Source: DASRAA01 sp963814165 (GTDB lineage: Bacteria; Acidobacteriota; Terriglobia; Terriglobales; Acidobacteriaceae). From it: DNA of 64,000 nt. The stretch covers positions 434,001 through 498,000 of the forward strand of contig CAWFBW010000008.1 in the NCBI GenBank assembly GCA_963814165.1. Reading direction: 5' to 3'. Shown here one piece after another: positions 25,939-35,599 of this stretch. Both the position numbers and the translations under genes were made by a program. A model generated the notes under the pieces. It made no database searches. It was given only the letters and a program-made list of their open reading frames with translations, and was not told the DNA's origin. Each line of letters begins with the position of its first letter. Position 1 is the first letter of the stretch.

Positions 25939-26991
25939 ATGCTTTGGAAGGGTTTTCAAAAGCCGAAGCGGCTTGCCACTGACGCCGAATCCTTGACCGA
26001 CAAGTACGGTCATTTCTGGGCACAGCCGTTTGAACGCGGATTCGGTACAACCATCGGCAACGCGCTGCGCCGCGTGTTGCTCTCTTCTATCGAAGGTGCA
26101 GCGGTCACCGCGGTGAAGATTGAAGGAGTACTGCACGAGTTTCAGTCGATCCCTGGTGTTGTCGAGGATGCGACGGACATCATCCTGAACCTGAAGCAGG
26201 TCCCGTTCCGCTTGAACGGCGACGCGCCCAAGGCGATTTATCTGCGCGCGGACCAGCCGGGTGTCATCACCTCGGGAATGATCGAGGCCGACTCCGACGT
26301 CGAAGTGCTCGACAAGGACGTGTACATCGCCACCATCAGCGAGGGTGGCAAGCTCGACATGGAAATGCGGCTCAAGAAGGGCCGCGGCTATGTTTCCGCC
26401 GACAAGAATTTCGATGAGGACCTCGGACTGGGATTTATTCCCATCGACTCGGTGCACTCGCCGGTGCGCAAGTGCAACTACACGGTCGAAGCCGCTCGTC
26501 TGGGTCAGATCACCGACTACGACAAGCTGGCCATCGAAGTGTGGACCAACGGCTCGGTTACTCCTGCGGATGCGCTGGGGTTGGCCGCGAAGCTGCTGAA
26601 GGACCACATGTTCATCTTCATCAACTTTGAAGATGAACTGGAAGCGCAGGCCGCGGGTGCCGCCGACAAACCGGAGATCAAGAACGAAAATCTGAACCGC
26701 TCAGTCGAAGAGCTTGAGCTTTCTGTGCGCAGCTACAACTGTCTCAAGAACGCGAACATCCAGACCATCGGCGAGCTGGTGCAGAAGTCGGAAGCCGAGA
26801 TGCTGAAGACCAAGAACTTCGGCCGCAAGTCACTCAACGAGATCAAGGAGATCCTGTCGAACATGGGTCTCGGACTCGGGATGAAGATTGACGAGCACGG
26901 CAATGCGGTGCCCGGAAGCGGAACGTCGTCGATGGCCTCGTCGTTGCCTTCGCCTTTGAGCTACGGCGGCAGTTCGGAACCAAATTTCTAA
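25939..26991 (+). CDS. rpoA: DNA-directed RNA polymerase subunit alpha
   Basis: This 350-aa subunit starts at ATG 25939 (CAGGAGTCACGA upstream); 12 upstream in-frame codons are not conserved. The N-terminal dimerisation domain has GTTIGNALRRVLLSSIEGAA, and the C-terminal domain (contacts UP elements and activators) has LELSVRSYNCLKNANIQTIG and LKTKNFGRKSLNEIKEIL. A Ser/Gly-rich tail follows. Confidence 0.98.
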   Translation: MLWKGFQKPKRLATDAESLTDKYGHFWAQPFERGFGTTIGNALRRVLLSSIEGAAVTAVKIEGVLHEFQSIPGVVEDATDIILNLKQVPFRLNGDAPKAIYLRADQPGVITSGMIEADSDVEVLDKDVYIATISEGGKLDMEMRLKKGRGYVSADKNFDEDLGLGFIPIDSVHSPVRKCNYTVEAARLGQITDYDKLAIEVWTNGSVTPADALGLAAKLLKDHMFIFINFEDELEAQAAGAADKPEIKNENLNRSVEELELSVRSYNCLKNANIQTIGELVQKSEAEMLKTKNFGRKSLNEIKEILSNMGLGLGMKIDEHGNAVPGSGTSSMASSLPSPLSYGGSSEPNF

Positions 26992-27004
26992 GTGGAAGCG
27001 CAAG

Positions 27005-27039
27005 CCCAGGTTAGCGCCAGAACAGGGCGCGAACCTGGG
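27005..27039. repeat. REP-like hairpin between rpoA and rplQ
   Basis: CCCAGGTT (27005-27012) pairs with AACCTGGG (27032-27039), with GCGCC/GGGCGC inside, and is followed by GGCACCC. The tail links it to the hairpins at 2024, 9464, 11886 and 15476. Confidence 0.65.
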
Positions 27040-27110
27040 GCACCCACGGTTAAAGATTTTTGCGCGGCCGGCGGACCGCGACTTTTACGAAATTGTGAAG
27101 GGCTAAAGAA

Positions 27111-27617
27111 ATGCGTCATCGCAGAGCAGGATGGAAGTTAGGACGGAACACCGAGCACCGGCGCGCGTTGCTGCGCAACCTGGTGACCTCGCTGATCGTG
27201 GAGGAACGCATCGAGACCACGCTGACCAAAGCGAAGGCCATGCGTCCGCACGTGGAGAAGATGATCACCCTGGGCAAGCGCGGAGACGTGGCGGCGCGCC
27301 GGCAGGCGTTGGCCTACCTCATGACGCGCGAGGCCGTGGATAAGCTGTTCGACAAGATTTCGCCGCGCTACGGCGACCGCAACGGCGGCTATCTCCGCAT
27401 CATTCATGGCGGCTTCCGCCAGGGTGACGGCGGCGATATCGCCTTCGTGGAGCTGCTGGGCAGCGAGGCCACGCTCGACGAAAAACGCACCAAGCGCAAC
27501 GAAGCGCGTGCCAAGCGGGCAGAAGAAAACCGCAAGGCCATGGAAGCGGCGACCGCGGAAACTGCGGCTGCCGAGGCAGCGGCTCCCGAGGGTGAAGCAA
27601 AGCCCGAAGACAAGTAG
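27111..27617 (+). CDS. rplQ: 50S ribosomal protein L17
   Basis: This 168-aa protein is L17 through about residue 130 (MRHRRAGWKLGRNTEHRRAL, RNLVTSLIVEERIETTLTKA, RRQALAYLMTREAVDKLFDK). The last ~40 residues are Ala/Glu-rich and not conserved. It closes the alpha operon, and a strong terminator follows at 27648. Confidence 0.97.
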   Translation: MRHRRAGWKLGRNTEHRRALLRNLVTSLIVEERIETTLTKAKAMRPHVEKMITLGKRGDVAARRQALAYLMTREAVDKLFDKISPRYGDRNGGYLRIIHGGFRQGDGGDIAFVELLGSEATLDEKRTKRNEARAKRAEENRKAMEAATAETAAAEAAAPEGEAKPEDK

Positions 27618-27647
27618 ATCGACTACGTTTCGTTGTCGCGAAGTTCA

Positions 27648-27676
27648 GGCGCATACCGCGAGGGTGCGCCTTTTTT
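27648..27676 (+). terminator. Intrinsic terminator of the alpha operon
   Basis: GGCGCATACC and GGGTGCGCC form a GC-rich stem with a GCGA loop, directly followed by six T. It separates rplQ from the convergent VanZ-like gene. Confidence 0.85.
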
Positions 27677-27699
27677 GCTCACTGCGGTTCCATCAATTT

Positions 27700-28272
27700 C
27701 TAGTCCGCGTGGATACTGCGGTGCTTGCTGGCCGCCCGCTCTCGCTGCACGTTCATCGCGTGAGCCGCGCGGGCATACAGCACCCACTGCATCAGAAGGG
27801 CGCCAGCGGTGTCCACGGCAACGTCGTGCCATGTGCCGGTGCGCGAGGCGAGCGTCGCCTGGTGAAGCTCGTCATAGGATGCGGTGACGATTGTGAACAG
27901 GATGGCGATCAAGGCCCACTCCCGCTGCCAGAGATCGCGGAAGAAGATTCCCCAACGCCGTTGCAGCACGAGCCGCAGGCGTCCGCGATGCGTCAACTTC
28001 AAGGCTCGAAATACCAGCCAGCTCAAGATGGCGTAGCCGAGAAAGTGTCCTGATTTACGTAGGATGGAATTCACGGCGAGCAGAACGCTGGGGTCGATGC
28101 GTCCGAAGATCGACGTCGCGACTTTGTAGAGCAGTCCGAACGTCGCGTTTGACGAAGCGTAGTCAGTCGACTCCAACCGGATGACGACCAGCCACACTGC
28201 TACCGGCCACCAATAGGTGGCGAGATCTCGCCACGTCGGTTTGAGCGATCTACGCCAGCGCTTACTCGACAC
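27700..28272 (-). CDS. VanZ-like family membrane protein
   Basis: This 190-aa protein has about four hydrophobic segments (WWPVAVWLVVIRL, SGHFLGYAILSWLVFRALKL, WALIAILFTIVTASYDELHQ, DVAVDTAGALLMQWVLYA). The SGHFLGYAILSWL and YDELHQ...DVAVDTAGA motifs are those of the VanZ-like family (PF04892). The founding VanZ gives low teicoplanin resistance, but most members have unknown function. It overlaps the 3' end of guaB by 11 bases. Confidence 0.8.
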   Translation of the reverse strand: MSSKRWRRSLKPTWRDLATYWWPVAVWLVVIRLESTDYASSNATFGLLYKVATSIFGRIDPSVLLAVNSILRKSGHFLGYAILSWLVFRALKLTHRGRLRLVLQRRWGIFFRDLWQREWALIAILFTIVTASYDELHQATLASRTGTWHDVAVDTAGALLMQWVLYARAAHAMNVQRERAASKHRSIHAD

Positions 28273-29770
28273 GGTAGTTGGGTGCTTCGCGCGTGATCAT
28301 CACGTCATGGACGTGGCTCTCACGCAACCCAGCGCCACTGATTCGCACGAAGCGAGCTTTCTCCTGCAACTCGCCAATCGTGGCGCATCCCACGTAGCCC
28401 ATGCCGCTCTTCACGCCGCCGACCAGCTGATACACAATCATGCCGACGGTGCCGCGATAGGGCACGCGGCCTTCGATGCCTTCGGGGACCAGCTTGGCCA
28501 TGCGGTTGTTCTCGGTGCCATCGTCGGAGAGGACCTGCGTCGAGGCGTCATTGTCGGTGGTCTGGAAGTAGCGTTCGCTGGAACCCTGTGCCATGGCAGC
28601 CAGCGATCCCATGCCGCGGTAAGCCTTGAAAGAGCGGCCTTGGTACAAAATCGTCTCGCCCGGGCTCTCTTCTGTGCCTGCCAGCAGCGAACCAATCATC
28701 ACGCAACCGGCCCCGGCGGCGATGGCCTTGGTGATGTCGCCCGAGTACTTGATGCCGCCGTCAGCGATGATGGGAACGTGGGTATCGCGCACGGCGCGCG
28801 CGGCTTCGGCGATCGCCGTAATTTGCGGCACGCCTGCGCCGGTCACGACGCGGGTGGTGCAGATCGAACCCGGCCCGATACCGACCTTGATCGCGTCAGC
28901 CCCGGCGCTCACTAGCTCGCTCGCGCCTTCGAAGGTCGCTACATTTCCGGCGATGAGATCCACCTCTGGGAACTTGGCCTTCACTTGCCGAATGGCGTCG
29001 AGTACGCGGGTTGTATGCCCGTGGGCGCTGTCGATGGCCAGTAAGTCAGCCTTGGCTTTCACCATTTCGGCGGCACGCTCGAGAAAATCGCCGGTCGCGC
29101 CGATCGCGGCGCCCACCCGCAAACGGCCCTGCGGGTCCTTTGCCGCGTTGGGATACTTCAGGCGCTTCTGGATGTCCTTGACGGTGATCAACCCTTTGAG
29201 TTGAAACTGGTCGTCAACGACCAACAGCTTCTCCACACGATGCTTGTGCAGGATGGCTTCCGCCTCTGTCAGGGTCGTGCCCACGGCAACGGTGATGAGG
29301 TTCTCCTTCGTCATCACTTCGCTGATTGGGATGTCGGTACGAGTTTCGAAGCGGAGATCGCGATTGGTGAGGATGCCGACCAGCTTCTTGTTTTTGGTGA
29401 CCGGTACGCCGGAGATGCGATAGTGGCGCATCACCTCCAGCGCGTCGGAGATTTTGTCGTCCGGCGACATGGTGATGGGATCGACGATCATGCCGCTCTC
29501 GGAGCGCTTGACCTTGTCCACTTCGCTGGCTTGCTGCTCAATGGTCAGGTTGCGGTGGATGATGCCTAGTCCACCCTGTTGTGCCATGGCGATCCCCATC
29601 CGCGACTCGGTAACAGTGTCCATGGCCGCGCTGATGAGGGGAATCTGGAGGTGGATGTTGCGGGTCAGGCGGGTCGAAGTATCTGCCTGCGCCGGAACGA
29701 CATCGGACTTGGCAGGCAACAGCAACACGTCATCGAAGGTAAGCGCTTCAGGAACAGGGAAATGAATCAT
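28262..29770 (-). CDS. guaB: Inosine-5'-monophosphate dehydrogenase
   Basis: This 502-aa enzyme oxidises IMP to XMP, the committed step to GMP. It begins FPVPEALTFDDVLLLPAKSD. Two CBS domains lie at about residues 95-215 (ISDALEVMRHYRISGVPVTK, LTEAEAILHKHRVEKLLVVD). The catalytic Cys304 lies in KVGIGPGSICTTRVVTGAG, and IIADGGIKYSGDITKAIAAG and the flap near KAYRGMGSL are intact. A promoter is proposed at 29801-29829. Confidence 0.98.
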   Translation of the reverse strand: MIHFPVPEALTFDDVLLLPAKSDVVPAQADTSTRLTRNIHLQIPLISAAMDTVTESRMGIAMAQQGGLGIIHRNLTIEQQASEVDKVKRSESGMIVDPITMSPDDKISDALEVMRHYRISGVPVTKNKKLVGILTNRDLRFETRTDIPISEVMTKENLITVAVGTTLTEAEAILHKHRVEKLLVVDDQFQLKGLITVKDIQKRLKYPNAAKDPQGRLRVGAAIGATGDFLERAAEMVKAKADLLAIDSAHGHTTRVLDAIRQVKAKFPEVDLIAGNVATFEGASELVSAGADAIKVGIGPGSICTTRVVTGAGVPQITAIAEAARAVRDTHVPIIADGGIKYSGDITKAIAAGAGCVMIGSLLAGTEESPGETILYQGRSFKAYRGMGSLAAMAQGSSERYFQTTDNDASTQVLSDDGTENNRMAKLVPEGIEGRVPYRGTVGMIVYQLVGGVKSGMGYVGCATIGELQEKARFVRISGAGLRESHVHDVMITREAPNYRVE

Positions 29771-29800
29771 GACATTGGGTCCGCGGAAGGGTAATTTTCC

Positions 29801-29829
29801 ATTGTAGAGACGGGCGGGGGGATAGGCAA
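29801..29829 (-). promoter_or_regulatory. Sigma-70-like promoter for guaB
   Basis: On the minus strand TTGCCT (29829-29824), a 17-base spacer and TACAAT (29806-29801) are found. The start point would be near 29794, about 25 nt before the guaB ATG. Confidence 0.5.
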
Positions 29830-29913
29830 ACCCGTCGAGTGTTGCTCAGAGCGATTCTCCCACGTATTGGGAATTGATCCTCGGTCAGCGGGTTTTCGCG
29901 GCCTGCGCAGTCG

Positions 29914-29942
29914 TTGAAATTCCCCTTCTTCGAGCGTATAGT
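29914..29942 (+). promoter_or_regulatory. Sigma-70-like promoter for rimP-nusA-infB
   Basis: TTGAAA (29914-29919) and TATAGT (29937-29942) are separated by 17 bases, each one base off consensus. This is the best promoter match in the window and would start RNA near 29949, giving a 200-nt leader. Confidence 0.65.
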
Positions 29943-29949
29943 TAGAAAG

Positions 29950-30148
29950 GTATGGCTGTGTGACAGGCAAGTCCGCCCACCTCCCGGCAAGGTGGAGCAG
30001 GCTCAGCATACTTGGCGAAGTACACCGGTGGGCGAGAGCCCACTTTATTATTCCACCCTCAATCCGCTGGAATTTGGCAAGTCCAGGCGGTATCCGGAGC
30101 CTGACGGGTGGGCTTTGCTTGTTTGCCGGACAGGGATTTAGACGGGAT
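29950..30148 (+). ncRNA. Structured leader upstream of rimP, candidate attenuator
   Basis: The leader contains CCACCT/AGGTGG (29979-29997 region) and then GTGGGC GAGA GCCCAC (30028-30043), a perfect 6-bp stem with a GNRA-type loop, followed by TTTATTATT. A GGGC/GCCC hairpin followed by T-rich sequence before rimP is known in several other bacterial groups, where it is viewed as an attenuator of the nusA-infB operon; assignment to that family here is inference. Confidence 0.5.
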
Positions 30149-30646
30149 ATGGCTGCGGGGCTGGACAAGATTCATGAAATCGCCGAACGGGTGGCGCGGT
30201 CCAGCGGTCTGGAAGTGGTTGAAGTCGAGTTGCTCGGCGGCGGCAGGGCCCGCATGTTGCGCATTATCATCGACAAGCCGGGTGGCGTGACGCACGAAGA
30301 CTGTGCCAATTTCAGCCGCGAAGCGGGAACGATTTTCGACGTGGAAGACGCTGTGCCGGGCTCGACGTACACGCTGGAAGTTTCCTCGCCGGGGCTGGAC
30401 CGGAAGTTGTCGAAGCCGGCCGAGTTTGAGCGCTTCAGCGGCAGCCTGGTGAAGTTGATGACGCGCGACCCGATCAATGGGAACCGTCATTTTGAAGGGC
30501 GTTTGCAGTGGCTGGGTGATGGCCGCATCGGCCTCGAGCTTTCCGGCCGGAAGAAGAGCAAGAAGCGCGAATCGGTAGAGGCCGGAACGAAGGTCGAAAT
30601 CGAGTTGGCCAACATAGAGAAGGCCAATCTGGTACCCGAATTTTAG
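30149..30646 (+). CDS. rimP: Ribosome maturation factor RimP
   Basis: About 165 aa from ATG 30149; the frame extends upstream into the leader but without family support. It assists 30S assembly. Family features are LDKIHEIAERVARSSGLEVV, LRIIIDKPGGVTHEDCANFS, and TYTLEVSSPGLDRKLSKPAE. It opens the nusA-infB operon. Confidence 0.96.
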   Translation: MAAGLDKIHEIAERVARSSGLEVVEVELLGGGRARMLRIIIDKPGGVTHEDCANFSREAGTIFDVEDAVPGSTYTLEVSSPGLDRKLSKPAEFERFSGSLVKLMTRDPINGNRHFEGRLQWLGDGRIGLELSGRKKSKKRESVEAGTKVEIELANIEKANLVPEF

Positions 30647-30700
30647 TCTGGCTTGGGAAGCAAGCCGACACGAGTATGCAGCTAAGGTGGCAGGTGTCTT

Positions 30701-32344
30701 ATGGCAAGTGAACTGTACAACGTGATCGATGCTCTGAGCCGTGAGAAGGGCATCAATCCGGACATCGTTGTGAGCGCGGTGGAAGATGCCATCGTCGTTG
30801 CCACCCGAAAGTATTACAAGACGCAGGAGAATCTGCGCGCGGTACTCGACAAGGAAACCGGCCACATCCGAGCCTACGCGGTGCGGACGATTGTCGAAAA
30901 CTCCGAACTGATGGAAGACCCGAACGCGCAAATCACCCTCGACGACGCCCGCCGCATCGACCCCGCTGCGGAAGTCGGCGGCGAACTGCGCACTGAGAAG
31001 CCGACGGACGTGCTGGGCCGCATCGCCGCGCAACTGGCGAAGCAGGTCATCTTCCAGAAGGTGCGCGAGGCTGAGCGCGACACGGTTTACAACGAATATA
31101 TTGGCCGCGTCGGCGAGATTATCAACGCGACGGTGAAGCGGGTCGAAGGGCAGGACGTGATCGTGGACCTTGGCAAAGCCGAGGCTCGCATGCCGAAGAA
31201 GGAACAGTCTCGGCTCGAGTCTTTCTCGCCTGGCGAGCGCGCCCGGGTCGCCATTACTCGCGTGGAAAAGGCTTCGAAAGGGCCGCAGGTCATCGTATCG
31301 CGCGCTGTGCCGGAGCTGGTGTCGCACCTCTTCCAGACGGAAGTGCCGGAGATCTACGACAACACTGTTGTTATCCGCGCCATCGCGCGCGAAGCGGGTG
31401 AGCGCACCAAGATCGCCGTCATGTCGAAAGACAAGGACGTCGATCCGGTGGGCGCCTGCGTCGGCATGAAGGGCATGCGTGTGCAGTCAATCATCCGCGA
31501 ACTGCGTGGCGAGAAGATCGACATCATTGAGTATCACGAAGATCCCGTCACCTTCGCCGAGAAGGCATTGCAGCCCGCGAAGGTCAGCCGCGTGACCTTG
31601 CTCGAAGGGCAGGAAAAGCACCTGGAAGTCATCGTGGATGACAGCCAACTTTCCCTGGCCATCGGCAAGAAGGGGCAAAACGTTCGACTGGCGGCCAAGC
31701 TGCTGGGCTGGAAGATCGACATCAAGAGCGAGGAAGAGAAGCGCCAGGAAGTGGAGGCGCAGATGTCGCAGGTGATGACGCAGAGCTCCACCCCGTTGGA
31801 AAGCGTGCCTGACCTCGAGCCGGGCATCATTGAGAAACTGGTGTCTGCGGGCATAACGACCGTCGAACAGGTTGCCGATATGACGCCGGAGCAGTTGGAA
31901 GAAATTCCCGGCGTCGGGCCGAAGACGATCGAGAAAATCAGCATCGCGGTCAACAACTACTTTGCCGTACTCGACGGTGCCGGCGCGGCCGAAGTTGCGG
32001 TCGAAGGCGAGGAAGTTGGCGTCGAAGCCGCTTTGGAAGAAGCACAAGCGGAGGAAGAGACGCTGCCTGCCGGGGAAACTGTTGGAGAACTGGTGGAAGG
32101 CGAGAGCGACCTGCCGGCCGAAATCGTCGATGCGGGTGACCTGTCGGAACTTCCGGCTGAGCCTGAAGCTTCATCGGAATCAGTCGAGGAATTGGTGGAC
32201 GAAGGCCAGTATTACGAAGCTGAGGTCGTGGATGGCGTGGAGAACGCTCCTCCAGCGGACGTGGCGGAAGTTACGACGCATGAGCGGCCCAGCGTCGAAG
32301 GCGAGAGCGTGCCGGACGAAGAATTGCCCGGCGGGCCGCAGTAG
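30701..32344 (+). CDS. nusA: Transcription termination/antitermination protein NusA
   Basis: This 547-aa protein has the N-terminal RNAP-binding domain (residues 1-~130), an S1 domain (VGEIINATVKRVEGQDVIVD), KH domains (VDPVGACVGMKGMRVQSIIR, SLAIGKKGQNVRLAAKLLGW) and a helix-hairpin-helix segment (MTPEQLEEIPGVGPKTIEKI). The last ~130 residues are acidic low-complexity sequence. It regulates pausing, termination and rRNA antitermination. Confidence 0.97.
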   Translation: MASELYNVIDALSREKGINPDIVVSAVEDAIVVATRKYYKTQENLRAVLDKETGHIRAYAVRTIVENSELMEDPNAQITLDDARRIDPAAEVGGELRTEKPTDVLGRIAAQLAKQVIFQKVREAERDTVYNEYIGRVGEIINATVKRVEGQDVIVDLGKAEARMPKKEQSRLESFSPGERARVAITRVEKASKGPQVIVSRAVPELVSHLFQTEVPEIYDNTVVIRAIAREAGERTKIAVMSKDKDVDPVGACVGMKGMRVQSIIRELRGEKIDIIEYHEDPVTFAEKALQPAKVSRVTLLEGQEKHLEVIVDDSQLSLAIGKKGQNVRLAAKLLGWKIDIKSEEEKRQEVEAQMSQVMTQSSTPLESVPDLEPGIIEKLVSAGITTVEQVADMTPEQLEEIPGVGPKTIEKISIAVNNYFAVLDGAGAAEVAVEGEEVGVEAALEEAQAEEETLPAGETVGELVEGESDLPAEIVDAGDLSELPAEPEASSESVEELVDEGQYYEAEVVDGVENAPPADVAEVTTHERPSVEGESVPDEELPGGPQ

Positions 32345-32488
32345 AAATTTTGGACTCGCGGTACCTTGCAATCCGCGATGCTGCTGTGCAGCGCGCGGGA
32401 CCCGGTCCAACCGCGAAACGAACTACGAAGGCGTGAGGATGCTATGAACGCGTAAGCGCACACGACATTACGGAGGAAACAGGGCGGC

Positions 32489-35400
32489 ATGCAGCACAAG
32501 GTTCGAATCAACGACCTGGCGAGGGAACTTGAGGTCAAAAGCAAAGTGATACTCGATCTATTGATCAAGGTCGGGGTCACGGAAAAGAAGACGCACTCCA
32601 GCTCCATCGAAGTGGATGAGGCGGAGCGCGTGAAGAAATATTACGCCGAGCATGGTGAGCCCGGCAGCTCTGCCTCGAGTCGTGCCAGCCGCGCGGCTAC
32701 AGACGAGTTCAAGCCCAAGATCGACCTCTCGCACATCTCGAAGCCCGGGGATGTACTGAAGGCGATCACGCAGAAGGCCGCCCAGCCCGCCGAACCTCCG
32801 CGTCCAAAAGCTACGGCAGCCGCAGTGTCGCCTCGCACAAGCGTCACGCCGGCGTCCGCCGTGCCTGCCCGTCCGCCGAGCACGGTTGCCAAGCCGCCTG
32901 TGGTCGTGGCCAGCGCGACCCCAGCCACTCCGGCGGAGCCGCAGAAACCTGCGCCGCGATTCATCACTCCGCAAAGCGTTGCCAGGCCGCCTGCCACCGT
33001 GACGTTTCCGGCGCCCAAGGCGCCGGTTGCGCCGCTGGCTGCCGAGAAACCGGCGGCTGCGCCGGTTCCAGATGCTTCCAAGCCCGTCGAAGTAGCGGCA
33101 GTAACGTCAACAACCGACGTTGCAACAGCGACTCCCGCAATATCCGCGCCTGTCGATGCCGGTGCAGTTGCAGCGCCCGCGGCGCCGGAGAAGCGAGGCG
33201 ATACGCCGGGCGACGAAGCCTCTTCCGCTGTGACACCGGCCGGAGCAAAATCTGCAACCATTGCGCACAAGCCCATCGTGCCTCAGCGGCGACTCATCGT
33301 CCCGCAGACTGGCCCGCGTCCCGTGTATGCCGCGCCTCCGCGTTTGGCGGCCAGCACAGCTCCGCCGCGTGCCGGACTTCCCGAGCGCGGAAAGCCAATC
33401 TTTCAGCGTCCACGTCCTCCGTATCCCGGACAGGGAACCGGTCCGAGCGGCCCTGGTGGCCCCGGTACCGGCCGTCCGCCGATGCGGCCCGGGGAACGCC
33501 GTGGTCCGCATCCGACTCGCTCTGGTGCACCGGGAATGCGTCCGCCTTTTGGCGCAGGAGCCGGCCCAGGCGTTGGAGCTCCACCGCCACCTACGGGGCG
33601 CCCCATGGGACGTCCTGCGCGGCCCGGACAGCGCTATGTGCCTCGTGGAGTGAAGGAAGGCCCGATGAAGGGCTTTACGCCTCCGCCGCGACTTTCGCTG
33701 TCGAGCGAGCCGCTGCCCATCACGCGCAACATTACGATTCCCGAAGGAATCAGCGTGAAGGACCTGGCCGAGAAGCTCGAAATCCGCGCCAAGGACCTAA
33801 TCGCCCGCCTCTTGGCACGCGGTGTGTTCGCCACGGTCAACCAGACGCTGGATTCCGAACTGGCCACCGAGATGGCGCGCCATTTCGGTGCGAGCACCGA
33901 GGTCATCACCTTCGAAGAACAGTTGGCGAAAGACACCACGCCTGCCGAAGGAACAGGTGAAGATGCCGGCGCTGGTGCCGTAACTCGACCGCCTGTGGTC
34001 ACCATCATGGGCCACGTCGACCACGGCAAAACCAGCCTGCTCGATGCGATTCGACAGACCAGTGTTGCCGAAGGCGAAGCTGGCGGCATCACGCAGCACA
34101 TCGGCGCCTATAAGGTAGCCATCACAGACACGAACTCTCCGGCCTACGGCCGCGAGATTGTGTTTCTCGACACCCCGGGCCACGAGGCGTTCACCCGCAT
34201 GCGTGCTCGCGGATCGAAGGTCACCGACATCGTCGTACTGGTCGTGGCTGCTGACGACGGCGTCATGCCGCAAACCCTCGAGGCCATCGATCACGCCAAG
34301 GCGGCGAACGTGCCATTGATCGTGGCCGTCAACAAGATCGACAAACCCGACGCTCTGCCCGACCGAGTCAAGAAGCAGCTGGCCGATCGCGGCCTGATGC
34401 CGGAAGACTGGGGCGGCAGCACCGTGTTCGTCGATGTTTCTGCCAAGCAGAAGACCAACCTCAACCTGCTGATGGAAATGATCTGCCTGGTTGCTGATTT
34501 GCAGGACTTGAAGGCCGTTCCCGACCGTCCGGCGAGTGGCACGGTACTCGAAGCCAAGCTGGATCGCGGGCGTGGTCCTGTGGCCACTGTGCTGGTGCAG
34601 AACGGCACCCTGCACGCCGGCGACAACTTCGTAGTCGGCAACGTGTTCGGCAAGGTTCGCGCCATGTTCAATGACCGAGGAGCCGTCGTCGAAGCCGCGC
34701 CTCCGGCCACCCCCGTCGAAGTGCTTGGTCTCGAAGGTCTGCCGCAGGCCGGCGATCAACTGGTCGCTGTCACCGACCGCGAAAAGGCCCGCGATATTTC
34801 CGAATACCGCGAAGGCCGTGCTCGCGAAGCCCAACTGGCAAAGAGTTCGCGCGTTTCGCTGGAAGGTCTTGCTGAACAGATTAAAAGCGCCGGACAGAAA
34901 GACCTGCCCATCATCCTCAAGGGCGATGTAGGCGGTTCGGTCGAAGTGCTGACCGACATCCTGGGCAAACTGTCGAACGAAAAGGTGAAGATCACCATCG
35001 TACGCACTGGCGTCGGTGCCATTACCGAGTCCGACATTCTGCTGGCGTCGGCGTCGAACGCTGTGGTCATCGGGTTCAATGTACGCCCCGAACGCAAGGC
35101 GCAGGAACTCGCCGAGCAGGAAAAGGTGGACATCCGTCTGCACTCGATCATCTATGAGTTACAGGACGAAATAAAGCGCGCCATGACTGGCCTGCTTGAG
35201 CCGATTATTAAGGAAACGTATCTTGGCCGGGCTGAAGTCAAAGACACCTTCCGCATTCCCAAGGTCGGCACCATTGCCGGCTGCCAGGTGGTGGATGGCG
35301 TCATCAAGCGCGATTCTGACGTTCGCCTGCTGCGTGACAACGTGGTGGTGTTCAAGGGCAAGGTCGGATCGCTGCGGCGATTCAAAGACGATGCCAAGGA

Positions 35401-35515
35401 AGTCACCAACGGTATGGAGTGCGGCATCGGCATTGCCAACTACGGCGACATCAAGGCTGGCGACGTGATCGAGGCATTTGTCACGGAAAAGGTAGCTGCC
35501 GAAGCGTTCGCCTAA
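32489..35515 (+). CDS. infB: Translation initiation factor IF-2
   Basis: This 1008-aa GTPase brings fMet-tRNA to the 30S. The N-terminus (VRINDLARELEVKSKVILDL) is followed by an unusually long Ala/Pro-rich and Gly/Pro/Arg-rich linker (about residues 60-390). The G domain has GHVDHGKTSLLDAIR (from residue 508), DTPGHEAFTRMRARG and NKIDKPDALPDR. The C-terminal IF2 domains are complete. No ylxR-like gene lies between nusA and infB, where many bacteria have one. Confidence 0.98.
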   Translation: MQHKVRINDLARELEVKSKVILDLLIKVGVTEKKTHSSSIEVDEAERVKKYYAEHGEPGSSASSRASRAATDEFKPKIDLSHISKPGDVLKAITQKAAQPAEPPRPKATAAAVSPRTSVTPASAVPARPPSTVAKPPVVVASATPATPAEPQKPAPRFITPQSVARPPATVTFPAPKAPVAPLAAEKPAAAPVPDASKPVEVAAVTSTTDVATATPAISAPVDAGAVAAPAAPEKRGDTPGDEASSAVTPAGAKSATIAHKPIVPQRRLIVPQTGPRPVYAAPPRLAASTAPPRAGLPERGKPIFQRPRPPYPGQGTGPSGPGGPGTGRPPMRPGERRGPHPTRSGAPGMRPPFGAGAGPGVGAPPPPTGRPMGRPARPGQRYVPRGVKEGPMKGFTPPPRLSLSSEPLPITRNITIPEGISVKDLAEKLEIRAKDLIARLLARGVFATVNQTLDSELATEMARHFGASTEVITFEEQLAKDTTPAEGTGEDAGAGAVTRPPVVTIMGHVDHGKTSLLDAIRQTSVAEGEAGGITQHIGAYKVAITDTNSPAYGREIVFLDTPGHEAFTRMRARGSKVTDIVVLVVAADDGVMPQTLEAIDHAKAANVPLIVAVNKIDKPDALPDRVKKQLADRGLMPEDWGGSTVFVDVSAKQKTNLNLLMEMICLVADLQDLKAVPDRPASGTVLEAKLDRGRGPVATVLVQNGTLHAGDNFVVGNVFGKVRAMFNDRGAVVEAAPPATPVEVLGLEGLPQAGDQLVAVTDREKARDISEYREGRAREAQLAKSSRVSLEGLAEQIKSAGQKDLPIILKGDVGGSVEVLTDILGKLSNEKVKITIVRTGVGAITESDILLASASNAVVIGFNVRPERKAQELAEQEKVDIRLHSIIYELQDEIKRAMTGLLEPIIKETYLGRAEVKDTFRIPKVGTIAGCQVVDGVIKRDSDVRLLRDNVVVFKGKVGSLRRFKDDAKEVTNGMECGIGIANYGDIKAGDVIEAFVTEKVAAEAFA

Positions 35516-35533
35516 ACTGATCGAAATGCAGAC

Positions 35534-35580
35534 GTCCCGGAAACTGTTCTCCGCAATGCGGAGCCCAATTTCCGGGACTT
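35534..35580 (+). terminator. Hairpin after infB, possible terminator
   Basis: GTCCCGGAAA (35534-35543) pairs with TTTCCGGGAC (35569-35578), and CTCCGC/GCGGAG forms a second stem inside. There is no long U-tract and ylxP follows at once, so it may be a partial terminator or an RNA processing signal. Confidence 0.5.
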
Positions 35581-35599
35581 CGTGTAACCGGACAACAAG

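Noticed and set aside
32345..32488. ylxR gene between nusA and infB
   Set aside because: Only 144 bases, with no frame encoding the expected ylxR motif.
33797..35143. 448-codon frame antisense to infB
   Set aside because: Overlaps the conserved GTPase domain of IF-2 and lacks any family motif.
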